Positions 6,233-12,157 of a stretch of 12,157 bases of DNA are shown one piece after another. Below the pieces are notes generated by a model. That model had not been told where the DNA came from, did no database searches, and saw only the letters and a list, made by a program, of their open reading frames with translations. Source of the DNA: Alphaproteobacteria bacterium (GTDB lineage Bacteria > Pseudomonadota > Alphaproteobacteria > RF32 > CAG-239); assembly GCA_017479785.1 (NCBI GenBank), contig JAFVBT010000092.1, positions 1 through 12,157 on the forward strand, given 5' to 3'. The translations under genes and the position numbers were made by a program. Numbering within the stretch: the stretch's first letter is position 1; every line of letters begins with the position of its first letter.

Positions 6233-7264
6233 TTAGTCCTGATGATGTTCCATTTCCTTAAGACGAATATGCGCCAGTGAATTCATAATCAAACCGGAAA
6301 TTGCTTTTTCAAAATCCAAATAAGACTGCACCTGTGCCTGCCATTGCTCCAAAAACGGGCTGCTGATTTCCGTATATTTAGCATCGGTTCTGATGGAAGC
6401 CAAGGCCTCAGCCAATTTCCCGTCGTTAACTGTTTCGTAGACCACATCATTTTCCGGCAAAAATACCGGTAATGGTTTCTTTTTCTTGCGAATAATCAGT
6501 TTTTTTATCCATACCCACAATTTTTCATCCCATGTTTGCGGCTCAGGTTCTTGCGACACTTTTTCTTCTTTTAAGGTTGCACATTTCGGCGAATTAAGCG
6601 AGGCATAAAAGCGATTAAACGCGGCAATAAGATTGCTTTTTCCTCTAACACCGGAAGCGGCATATTTCTGCACCGTTTTAACATATTCTTCCGCCGGAAG
6701 ATTTCCCTGCGCCAAAATCTGCAAAACTTCTGCCTCATAAGTAAAAGGCAGACCTTTTTCTGCCAAATCACGTACCATAATAGCGCCGTTAGCCAACAGC
6801 ATTTCTTGCGGCAATTTTGCTTCCGAAACTTTAGTAGCCGTAGACAATCCTATCTCGGCATTTTCTTTTTCCTGAGCCGACAAGTTCTGCAAATCAGCGG
6901 CAACCGTTTGCTTGATTTCTGATTTTAATGCATCCATTTTCTGCTCTAATTCTGCTGCTGATAACCCCGTATCTTGAGGCGCGTTAACGGCAATTCTGAG
7001 CTCTGCAACTTTTGTTTCCAACAAAGAAACTCTTTTGGTCAGACTGTTAATGACATTTACATCATTCTGCACCGCAGAATGATTGTTAAGCGAACTTTTT
7101 ATCGCTAAGTAAGCCACACCGCATATACCGATAATCACTGACAGCATAATCAGCTTATGCCTAATCTTATCGGCAATAGTTTCCTTCTTTTTCGCAGGTT
7201 GAATATTTTTATTTTCTGCGTCTTCGTTATAGTTTTCTGCAACTTGTTTATTATTTTTAGCCAT
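6233..7264 (-). CDS. Mic60/mitofilin-family inner membrane protein
   Basis: The protein has 343 residues. A charged N-terminal tail (1-35) is followed by one membrane helix (about 38-56), a coiled-coil stretch (about 66-135) and a mitofilin-like C-terminal region. There AIMVRDLAEKGLPFTYEAEVLQ (161-182) matches the family's GxPFxxE helix, WDEKLWVWIKKLI (245-257) resembles the amphipathic lipid-binding helix, and DGKLAEALAS (281-290) with WQAQVQSYLDFEKAI (308-322) matches the final helices. Bacterial Mic60 shapes the inner membrane and interacts with the outer-membrane assembly machinery. In alphaproteobacteria the gene usually sits in a hemC-hemD-mic60-hemY cluster divergent from tsaD; here it is divergent from tsaD with the hem genes absent. 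ATG 7264 is chosen over 7288 because AAAAGGA (7273-7279) precedes it by eight bases. Confidence 0.8.
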   Translation of the reverse strand: MAKNNKQVAENYNEDAENKNIQPAKKKETIADKIRHKLIMLSVIIGICGVAYLAIKSSLNNHSAVQNDVNVINSLTKRVSLLETKVAELRIAVNAPQDTGLSAAELEQKMDALKSEIKQTVAADLQNLSAQEKENAEIGLSTATKVSEAKLPQEMLLANGAIMVRDLAEKGLPFTYEAEVLQILAQGNLPAEEYVKTVQKYAASGVRGKSNLIAAFNRFYASLNSPKCATLKEEKVSQEPEPQTWDEKLWVWIKKLIIRKKKKPLPVFLPENDVVYETVNDGKLAEALASIRTDAKYTEISSPFLEQWQAQVQSYLDFEKAISGLIMNSLAHIRLKEMEHHQD

Positions 7265-7362
7265 ATCTTGTATCCTTTTTCTTGACATTACTTAGAAATA
7301 TACTGCATATATTTATAAAAAGAAACAGTTTAAAGATATTAATAAACACGATTGGGAAATAA

Positions 7363-8439
7363 ATGATTGTCTTGGGAATAGAAAGCAGTTGCGATGATAC
7401 CGGTGCCGCCGTTGTAAACGACAGCAAAGAAATTTTGGGCGAAGCATTGCAATCACAGGAAGAACATAAGCAATACGGCGGCGTTGTGCCGGAAATTGCC
7501 GCACGTGCACACTTGGAACATGTAGATGAAATTATCTCCGTCTGCCTGCAGCGCGCCCACATCGGCTTACAAGACATAGATGCCGTTGCCGCTTCTGCCG
7601 GACCGGGGCTTATCGGCGGGGTTGTTGTCGGTGTGATGACCGCCAAGGCTTTGGCTTTGGCTTTAAATAAGCCTTTTGTGGCAGTAAACCATCTGGAAGC
7701 ACATGCCTTATGCGCCCGAATTGCCAACGATGTTTGTTTTCCGTATTTACTGCTGTTGGTTTCCGGCGGACACTGCCAAATCTTAGTCGTTAAAGATGTC
7801 GGCTCATATGAGCGTTTGGGAACAACCATTGACGATGCGGCCGGTGAAGCATTTGATAAAGTGGCTAAAATGCTCAACCTCGGATATCCGGGAGGGCCGA
7901 TGATTGAAAAATTGGCAGCAACCGGAGACGATTCGCGTTTTACCTTGCCGCGCCCGCTTATGAATTCCGGCGACTGCAATTTGTCATTTTCCGGCTTAAA
8001 AACCGCCGTACGCAAAATTGTTGAATCCTATTCGCCGGACGGCATTCTTGAACACGCCATTTTATCTAAGCAAGACACTGCCGACATATGCGCTTGTTTT
8101 CAGATGACAGCCACCGATTGTTTGGTCAGAAAACTGGAAGCGGCTATTAAATATTTTAAGCAAAAGTATCCTGAAGGACAGGATTTGGTTGTTTCCGGCG
8201 GTGTTGCTGCCAATACCTATTTGCGTTCTTCCTTAAGAAATTTGGCCGCCCGTTATGACCTGGATTTTGCCGCTCCGCCGATTCGTTTTTGCACGGATAA
8301 CGGTGTTATGGTGGCTTGGGCAGGTTTAGAGCGTTTCCGCAAAGGTTACACAAATACTCTTGATTTCAAACCTCGTCCGCGCTGGCCGTTGGATGAAACT
8401 GCCCCGAAGGCACCGGGTGCCGGCGGAGTAAAGGCCTGA
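7363..8439 (+). CDS. tsaD: tRNA N6-adenosine threonylcarbamoyltransferase TsaD
   Basis: The protein has 358 residues, slightly longer than usual because of a Pro/Gly/Ala tail. TsaD transfers threonylcarbamoyl from its adenylate to A37 of ANN-decoding tRNAs, working with TsaB and TsaE in the cytosol. Diagnostic features are GIESSCDDTGAAVV (5-18), GGVVPEIAARAH (39-50), the metal-binding HLEAH (110-114), LVSGGH (132-137), DDAAGEAFDKVAKML (157-171), GGPMIEKLA (177-185), VSGGVAAN (277-284) and CTDNGVM (310-316), with Asp312 completing the metal site. A TTGACA at 7282-7287 in the divergent gap to mic60 is a possible -35, but no well-spaced -10 is evident. The stop overlaps the nth start by one base (TGATG), so the pair is an operon. 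Confidence 0.98.
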   Translation: MIVLGIESSCDDTGAAVVNDSKEILGEALQSQEEHKQYGGVVPEIAARAHLEHVDEIISVCLQRAHIGLQDIDAVAASAGPGLIGGVVVGVMTAKALALALNKPFVAVNHLEAHALCARIANDVCFPYLLLLVSGGHCQILVVKDVGSYERLGTTIDDAAGEAFDKVAKMLNLGYPGGPMIEKLAATGDDSRFTLPRPLMNSGDCNLSFSGLKTAVRKIVESYSPDGILEHAILSKQDTADICACFQMTATDCLVRKLEAAIKYFKQKYPEGQDLVVSGGVAANTYLRSSLRNLAARYDLDFAAPPIRFCTDNGVMVAWAGLERFRKGYTNTLDFKPRPRWPLDETAPKAPGAGGVKA

Positions 8440-9077
8440 TGCGTCCGAAAAGTGAAATCTTAGAAATTATGCGGATTTTTCAAAAAGAAAATCCTAATCC
8501 GCAATGCGAATTACATTTTCATAATCCATATACACTGCTTGTTGCCGTGATGCTGTCTGCGCAGAGTACGGATAAAGGTGTGAACAAAGCTACGGAAAAA
8601 CTGTTTGATATTGCAGACACCCCGCAAAAAATGCTAGCTCTCGGCGAAGAAAAACTCAAAAACTACATCAAAACAATCGGGCTGTTTAATAATAAAGCCA
8701 AAAATATTATTCTGATGAGCCGGCAACTATTGGAAAACTATGGCGGTGAAGTTCCTTCCGATCGCGATATCTTAACAACCTTGGCCGGTGTCGGTCGCAA
8801 AACGGCTAATGTGGTGATGAATGTTTGGTACAAAGAGCCGACATTGGCCGTTGATACCCATGTGATGCGTATTGCCCATCGCTTAGATTTCAGCCATGGT
8901 AAAACTCCGTTGGAAATTGAAAACGATTTAATGAAAGTGTTGCCGACAGAAATGGTGATTAACACAAATCACTGGCTTGTTTTATTCGGGCGCTATATTT
9001 GTAAAGCGCAAAAACCCCTTTGCCGACAATGCCCTATAAAAAGCTATTGCCGCAGCAAAGATAAAATCACGGATTAA
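8439..9077 (+). CDS. nth: Endonuclease III (DNA glycosylase/AP lyase)
   Basis: The protein has 212 residues, standard for Nth. It removes oxidised pyrimidines and cleaves the abasic site in base excision repair. The helix-hairpin-helix is LAGVGRKTANVV (115-126), with the catalytic Lys121; the catalytic Asp139 lies in VDTHVMR (138-144). The C-terminal [4Fe-4S] ligands are Cys188, Cys195, Cys198 and Cys204 with the canonical C-x6-C-x2-C-x5-C spacing. The N-terminal LLVAVMLSAQSTDKGVN (33-49) contains the conserved SAQ(T/S)TD block. The ATG overlaps the tsaD stop codon by one base, implying reinitiation. All key residues are intact, so it should be functional. Confidence 0.98.
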   Translation: MRPKSEILEIMRIFQKENPNPQCELHFHNPYTLLVAVMLSAQSTDKGVNKATEKLFDIADTPQKMLALGEEKLKNYIKTIGLFNNKAKNIILMSRQLLENYGGEVPSDRDILTTLAGVGRKTANVVMNVWYKEPTLAVDTHVMRIAHRLDFSHGKTPLEIENDLMKVLPTEMVINTNHWLVLFGRYICKAQKPLCRQCPIKSYCRSKDKITD

Positions 9078-9141
9078 TTATTTACTTTTTACGAAAAAAT
9101 TGCTACACTTACGGCAATATTAAATAAACGGGAGAAATTTT

Positions 9142-9315
9142 ATGGACTTCGGAAATATGGATATTACAACTTTGGGTATCGGCATTCTCGGGCTTTTACT
9201 GGTGTTCGGATTTTTCAAATTTTTGATTAAACTGCCTTTTTACATTATGACTTTTGCCATTTTAGGCGCACTCGGTTATGCGGTTTATATGTATATTCTG
9301 CCGCTGTTAAACTAG
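9142..9315 (+). CDS. Small two-helix membrane protein, 57 residues
   Basis: A short frame encodes 57 residues: a polar start (MDFGNMD), then two hydrophobic segments at about 8-28 and 32-54 separated by the FKFLIK turn. I do not recognise a family. The ATG is seven bases after a good Shine-Dalgarno, GGGAG (9130-9134), which argues that it is translated. It lies 64 bases after nth on the same strand and may be its third operon member or have its own promoter. Its TAG stop shares the palindrome CTAG with the stop of the convergent gene on the other strand. It could be a small membrane-stress or holin-like protein, but nothing in the sequence decides this. Confidence 0.75.
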   Translation: MDFGNMDITTLGIGILGLLLVFGFFKFLIKLPFYIMTFAILGALGYAVYMYILPLLN

Positions 9316-9632
9316 ATTCGCGTTTGAAAATAATAAAACACATTATTTTCAAAAAGTTGTAAAATTTTGTTATATTGCGGCGGCAATTTAGCAATTTTAT
9401 ACGCGTCTGCAACATCAAAATGATACATAAAACACTTCAAAACCTGTCCGTACACAAAATTTATTTTCCGCGCCGTATCGGTTATGCCGACATTTTCATC
9501 GGAAAGTTGTTTTATACTTTCATATAATTCCCTAAATGCTTCTTTGCGAAAAGTCTGTTTATTTTGCAAATAATACAAAAACGAACCTTCTTTTATTTCA
9601 AAATTAGCATCAAGTATTTCACGCGCATTCAT
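9312..9632 (-). CDS. Hypothetical helical cytosolic protein, about 106 residues
   Basis: I do not recognise this protein. It has no signal peptide or membrane helix, is rich in Tyr and Phe (for example SFLYYLQNK near the start and NNVFYYFQTRI at the end), and looks mostly helical, with REAFRELYESIKQL-type amphipathic stretches. The ATG at 9632 is chosen because AGAAGG lies ten bases upstream; the in-frame ATG at 9659 would add nine residues (115 in all) but has no Shine-Dalgarno. The gene is convergent with the 57-residue membrane protein, overlapping its stop by four bases, and divergent from the membrane protein at 9754. Amino-acid composition looks like a real protein, but with no recognisable family the call rests on that and on the tight packing. 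Confidence 0.65.
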   Translation of the reverse strand: MNAREILDANFEIKEGSFLYYLQNKQTFRKEAFRELYESIKQLSDENVGITDTARKINFVYGQVLKCFMYHFDVADAYKIAKLPPQYNKILQLFENNVFYYFQTRI

Positions 9633-9701
9633 TGTCAACAAACCTTCTCTTTCATCCATTCTTATAAATCACAGACTGCAAAAAAAACGTTAACAAAACT
9701 A

Positions 9702-9739
9702 TTGTTTTTCAATTAAGACCGATTTAAACTGAAAAACAA
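9702..9739. promoter_or_regulatory. Perfect 10-bp dyad before the 127-residue gene
   Basis: TTGTTTTTCA (9702-9711) and TGAAAAACAA (9730-9739) are exact reverse complements with an 18-base spacer, in the gap between two divergent genes. The right arm ends two bases before the Shine-Dalgarno AAGGAG of the gene at 9754, so it could be an operator for both genes or a leader hairpin that gates translation. Confidence 0.5.
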
Positions 9740-9753
9740 CAAAGGAGATTAAC

Positions 9754-10137
9754 ATGATTGCGCGTATTGTCATCGGAATTTTACTCGGTTATGTACTGCT
9801 TGCTTATTATCCGCTGATTTTGCAATATCTGCCGTATTTATGGCCGATAATTCTGATAGGAGTCGCTTTTTTTGCCTTGCGTGCACTGCCGGCATTGTCC
9901 GAACCTTTGGGATATGGTTTACTGGTGGCATTGCTGTGTTATATTGCATATCTGATTCTGCGCCATCACGGTAATCTCAAAACACTTATAGAAAACGCTA
10001 AAAAAAAGCACAAACATCTACCGGTTATTAATATCCCGCACCATCCGCAGCTGAGTGCCTTAATAACCCTGAGCGCTTATACTCTCGGACTTACTCTTGT
10101 TTTATATTTGCTGATATTGCTAGTTTATGTGCAATAA
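9754..10137 (+). CDS. Hypothetical multi-pass membrane protein, 127 residues
   Basis: I do not recognise a family. By eye there are four hydrophobic segments: about 3-20, 27-43, 51-70 and 102-125. Between the third and fourth lies a polar, basic loop (ENAKKKHKHLP, 80-90) followed by a His/Pro-rich stretch (IPHHPQL, 94-100), probably cytosolic by the positive-inside rule. The ATG follows a strong AAAGGAG (9740-9746) at seven bases. No intrinsic terminator follows directly; the repeat-rich region up to 10456 supplies the next strong hairpin. It is preceded by a perfect dyad that may regulate it. The His cluster could bind a metal, but this is only suggestive. Confidence 0.8.
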   Translation: MIARIVIGILLGYVLLAYYPLILQYLPYLWPIILIGVAFFALRALPALSEPLGYGLLVALLCYIAYLILRHHGNLKTLIENAKKKHKHLPVINIPHHPQLSALITLSAYTLGLTLVLYLLILLVYVQ

Positions 10138-10245
10138 CCGACTCCGCAAGAACTGCTACGGGGAGAATCTCCAGCAACGAGCACCGGTATAATCCGCTTG
10201 AGATTGCCGCGCCCTAAAGGGCTCGCAATGACAGAATAAAGGCAA
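10138..10245. repeat. REP-like extragenic palindrome
   Basis: The core is ATTGC (10203-10207) and GCAAT (10225-10229) enclosing GCCCT (10211-10215) and AGGGC (10218-10222), a nearly complete hairpin with a two-base loop. Read on the minus strand, it begins GTCATTGCGAGC, the start of a palindromic sequence that I recall dispersed in intergenic regions of many unrelated bacteria. The rest of the stretch has a small GGAG/CTCC hairpin near 10160 and no gene. Confidence 0.55.
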
Positions 10246-10332
10246 CCGGCACGGCATAAAAAAACTCGGCTGACGTGTGTTAATACGCAGTAAGCCGACT
10301 GTCGCAGTGTACAAAAAGGGTACATAAGACAG
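10246..10332. repeat. Direct repeat copy 1, with variable hairpin arms
   Basis: Positions 10246-10294 match 10333-10381 at 47 of 49 bases. After a 9-base stretch that differs (10295-10303) comes a 24-base loop (10304-10327) that matches copy 2 at 21 of 24. The arms GCCGACTGTC (10294-10303) and GACAGCCGGC (10328-10337) pair at nine of ten positions. A TGTAC/GTACA mini-stem sits within the loop. The right arm runs on into copy 2. Confidence 0.8.
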
Positions 10333-10429
10333 CCGGCACGGCACAAAAAAACTCGGCTGACGTGTGTTAATACGAAGTAAGTCCTTTTGCGCAGTGTACA
10401 CAAATAGTACATAAGCAAAAGGACTTACA
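10333..10429. repeat. Direct repeat copy 2, with a perfect 14-bp hairpin
   Basis: This is the second copy, offset 87 bases from the first. The arms here are GTAAGTCCTTTTGC (10377-10390) and GCAAAAGGACTTAC (10415-10428), perfectly complementary but different in sequence from those of copy 1, around nearly the same loop (10391-10414). It forms the inner half of the larger inverted repeat that reaches the end of rpoA. Confidence 0.8.
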
Positions 10430-10456
10430 AGTAGTAACCAGTCAGACGAGTTTTTT
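10346..10456. terminator. Large inverted repeat, probable bidirectional terminator of rpoA
   Basis: Outer arms 10346-10361 (AAAAAACTCGGCTGAC) and 10441-10456 (GTCAGACGAGTTTTTT) pair at 15 of 16 positions, enclosing a 15/12-base internal loop and the perfect 14-bp inner stem. Both outer ends become T-runs on the outgoing strand: T6 on plus (10451-10456), T7 on minus (10345-10351). It can stop transcripts from the rpoA operon and from the gene at 9754. The right arm overlaps the rpoA stop codon. It is larger than a normal terminator and may be a captured mobile palindrome. Confidence 0.65.
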
Positions 10457-11465
10457 AGAAGTGATCGTCAGAACGCTTCAACAACTCCTCTATATTCTCA
10501 GGCGGCCAACCCGGAGTTTCCATACCCAAATGGATTCCCATCTTAGCCAACACTTCTTTAATTTCGTTCAAAGACTTGCGACCGAAGTTCGGTGTGCGTA
10601 ACATCTCAGATTCGGTTTTCTGTACCAAGTCGCCAATATAAACGATATTATCATTTTTCAAGCAATTTGCCGAACGAACGGATAATTCAAGTTCGTCAAC
10701 TTTACGAAGCAAGTTCTTATTAAACGGAAATTCTTCATGAATATCTTCTGCTTCATTTTCCGGTTCATCAAAGTTGATAAACGGTTTGAGCTGATCTTGC
10801 AGAATACGAGCCGCATAAGCAACCGCATCTTCCGGAGTGATTACACCGTTTGTTTCAACAACCATTGTCAATTTGTCATAATCGGTAATTTGACCGACAC
10901 GCGTATTTTCAACTTTGTAAGAAACTTTCTTAACCGGAGAATAAATTGCATCAACGGCAATCAAACCAATCGGAGAATCGGACGATGTGCTGTTAACTGC
11001 CGGCACGTAGCCTTTACCGGTCGTAACCGTTAATTCCATACGAATTTTTGCACCTGCATCCAATGTGCAGATAACATGATCCGGATTCATAATTTCAACA
11101 TCATGACCGGTTTCAATCATTGCCGCGGTAACGGTGCACGGACCCTCAGCCTTTAAGGTTAAGGTTTTTGCCGATTCGGAATGTGCGGCAACTGCCAATT
11201 CTTTGATATTCAAAACGATATCCGTAACGTCTTCTCTAACGCCCGGAATAACTGAAAATTCATGCAGGACGCCGTCAATTTTAATCGCTGAAACAGCACC
11301 GCCTTGCAAAGAGGATAATAACACTCTTCTCAAAGCATTTCCCAGAGTAAGACCGAAGCCTCTCTCTAAAGGTTCAACCACAATTTTCGCTTTATTAGAG
11401 CCTTCTTCTTGAGACACATCAAGCTTTGTTGGTTTAATAAGTTCTTGCCAATTCTTCTGAATCAC
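10455..11465 (-). CDS. rpoA: RNA polymerase alpha subunit
   Basis: The protein has 336 residues, the usual length. The alpha dimer nucleates RNA polymerase assembly through its N-terminal domain (about 1-235), and its C-terminal domain (about 250-336) contacts UP elements and activators. Visible blocks are IQKNWQELIKP (2-12), LERGFGLTLGNALRRVLLSS (33-52), SPIGLIAVDAIYSPV (164-178), the acidic linker (232-246), LSVRSANCL (261-269) with the DNA-contacting Arg264, and TPNFGRKSLNEIKEVL (291-306). I place the start at a GTG (11465) with AAAAGGA (11474-11480) eight bases upstream; the longer in-frame extension to 11543 has no homology to alpha and crosses a hairpin. It belongs to the alpha ribosomal operon, but rplQ does not follow. 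Confidence 0.97.
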   Translation of the reverse strand: MIQKNWQELIKPTKLDVSQEEGSNKAKIVVEPLERGFGLTLGNALRRVLLSSLQGGAVSAIKIDGVLHEFSVIPGVREDVTDIVLNIKELAVAAHSESAKTLTLKAEGPCTVTAAMIETGHDVEIMNPDHVICTLDAGAKIRMELTVTTGKGYVPAVNSTSSDSPIGLIAVDAIYSPVKKVSYKVENTRVGQITDYDKLTMVVETNGVITPEDAVAYAARILQDQLKPFINFDEPENEAEDIHEEFPFNKNLLRKVDELELSVRSANCLKNDNIVYIGDLVQKTESEMLRTPNFGRKSLNEIKEVLAKMGIHLGMETPGWPPENIEELLKRSDDHF

Positions 11466-11518
11466 GGGTTTTGTCCTTTTGTTAAAAGTTATATATGCAT
11501 ATATTTGAAAACACGGCA

Positions 11519-11541
11519 GCAGGCCTTCAAAAAAGGCCTGC
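11519..11541 (-). promoter_or_regulatory. Hairpin in the rpsK-rpoA intergenic mRNA
   Basis: GCAGGCCTT (11519-11527) and AAGGCCTGC (11533-11541) form a perfect 9-bp stem with a 5-base loop, in the 90-base gap between rpsK and rpoA. Only a weak T-run follows on the minus strand, so full termination is unlikely; partial attenuation, RNase processing or protection of the rpoA mRNA end are plausible. Confidence 0.65.
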
Positions 11542-11555
11542 ACCGAAAAAGTATA

Positions 11556-11945
11556 TTAAACGCGGCGTCTCTTTTTCAAGCGACAACCGTTATGCGGAAT
11601 AGGTGTCACATCACGAATGGAAGTGATTGTGAAACCGATTACTTGCAATGCTCTGATTGCGGATTCTCTTCCGGATCCCGGTCCTTTAACTTCAACTTCC
11701 AGAGTTTTCATACCGTTTTCCTGAGCCTTCTTACCGGCATCTTCCGCAGCAACTTGTGCGGCATACGGTGTAGATTTTCTGGAGCCCTTAAAACCTTGAG
11801 CACCGGCAGTTGCCCAAGAAACAGTGTTACCTTGAGCATCTGTAATTGTAATTCTTGTATTGTTAAAAGAAGAATCGATGTGAGCCACACCGGAAGTAAT
11901 ATTCTTTTTTTCTTTTTTCTTTTTCTGAATTGTTGCTTTAGCCAT
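11556..11945 (-). CDS. rpsK: 30S ribosomal protein S11
   Basis: The protein has 129 residues, the same length as E. coli S11. It lines the platform of the 30S subunit near the E site and helps select tRNA. Family blocks are present in order: a basic tail (KKKKEKKN), GVAHIDSSFNNT (20-31), TITDAQGN, SWATAGAQGFKGSRKSTPYAAQ (44-65), VKGPGSGRESAIRAL, and TPIPHNGCRLKKRRRV at the C-terminus. The ATG at 11945 is taken, two codons inside a GTG at 11951, because it gives the usual MAK start and a GAGG lies about nine bases upstream. It starts 14 bases after the rpsM stop. Confidence 0.98.
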   Translation of the reverse strand: MAKATIQKKKKEKKNITSGVAHIDSSFNNTRITITDAQGNTVSWATAGAQGFKGSRKSTPYAAQVAAEDAGKKAQENGMKTLEVEVKGPGSGRESAIRALQVIGFTITSIRDVTPIPHNGCRLKKRRRV

Positions 11946-11959
11946 TTGCACTTACCTCA

Positions 11960-12157
11960 CTATTTCTTCTTATTCGCAATAGTCTTACGTTTACCTTTGT
12001 GGGTACGAGCATTTTGCTTTGTGCTCTGACCGCGAACCGGCAAACCTTTACGATGTCTTAAACCGCGATAGCAGCCTAAGTCCATCAATCTTTTAATGTT
12101 GGTACCGACTTCACGACGAAGTTCACCTTCAACCAAATAACCGCTATCAATTACTTC
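11960..12157 (-). CDS. rpsM: 30S ribosomal protein S13, C-terminal part
   Basis: The last 65 codons are present and the N-terminus lies past the right edge. S13 sits in the head of the 30S subunit and bridges to the 50S and the P-site tRNA. The visible part runs from EVIDSGY through LRREVGTNIKRLMDLGCYRG to the hallmark LRHRKGLPVRGQSTKQNART (positions about 33-52 of the fragment) and a basic tail (KGKRKTIANKKK). The usual GQRT is GQST here, a mild variation. The stop is TAG at 11960-11962. It leads the rpsM-rpsK-rpoA order of the alpha operon. Confidence 0.97.
   Translation of the reverse strand, partial: EVIDSGYLVEGELRREVGTNIKRLMDLGCYRGLRHRKGLPVRGQSTKQNARTHKGKRKTIANKKK

Noticed and set aside
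7257..8015. Minus-strand open frame of 252 codons
   Set aside because: It is antisense to the unambiguous tsaD and overlaps the mic60 start; its Ser/Pro/Thr-rich composition is typical of a reverse-frame shadow.
10294..10337. Integron attC site
   Set aside because: The conserved-loop, variable-arm look is reminiscent, but the attC core-site sequences and a cassette structure are not visible.
10125..10418. Two overlapping minus-strand frames with internally repeated peptides (TRQPSFF)
   Set aside because: They are translations of the direct repeats and the REP-like palindrome, with no Shine-Dalgarno and structure explained at the DNA level.
10246..10429. CRISPR array
   Set aside because: There are only two units, an 87-base period, and the variable parts are complementary hairpin arms rather than spacers.
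11466..11543. N-terminal extension of RpoA
   Set aside because: The extra 26 residues do not resemble alpha and cross the intergenic hairpin; the GTG at 11465 has a good Shine-Dalgarno and gives the conserved N-terminus.
11409..12029. Plus-strand open frame of 206 codons
   Set aside because: It is antisense to rpsM, rpsK and the start of rpoA, which are certain genes.

Overview
The window looks like chromosomal DNA of an AT-rich alphaproteobacterium, perhaps a host-associated one with a reduced genome. The evidence is an RpoA that starts with the alphaproteobacterial IQKNWQELIKP block, a coiled-coil gene/zapA pair followed by a 6S-like RNA locus, a CarD/CdnL regulator, and a Mic60 (mitofilin) homologue divergent from tsaD. 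Nothing looks like a prophage, a complete insertion sequence or a CRISPR array.

Layout. 1-1096 (minus) is the N-terminal part of a secreted, extremely cysteine-rich repeat protein that runs off the left edge with no stop codon. 1176-1682 (minus) is a short protein resembling a degenerate thiamine-phosphate-synthase-type barrel. 1760-2708 (plus) is a cell-division pair: a ZauP-like coiled-coil protein overlapping zapA. 2722-2949 holds a promoter and a probable 6S RNA, followed by an unrecognised membrane-anchored 371-residue protein that ends in a strong terminator. carD (4237-4758, plus) ends at a bidirectional terminator shared with a minus-strand operon of mic60 and an ADP-dependent sugar kinase of the archaeal/eukaryotic type. 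Divergent from that operon, tsaD (tRNA t6A synthesis) and nth (endonuclease III) overlap by one base. Then come a 57-residue membrane protein, a convergent hypothetical whose stop codon overlaps it, and a 127-residue membrane protein.

10138-10454 has no gene but is rich in structure: a REP-like palindrome, two 87-bp-spaced repeat copies whose hairpin arms differ yet stay complementary, and a 111-bp inverted repeat abutting the end of rpoA. The right end is the alpha ribosomal operon read leftwards: rpsM (partial), rpsK, rpoA. rplQ is not in its usual place after rpoA.

Most genes are housekeeping (translation, transcription, division, DNA repair, tRNA modification). The most unusual items are the ADP-dependent kinase translationally coupled to Mic60, the cysteine-rich repeat protein, and the variable-arm repeats next to rpoA. 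All functional calls come from reading motifs by eye; no database search was possible.
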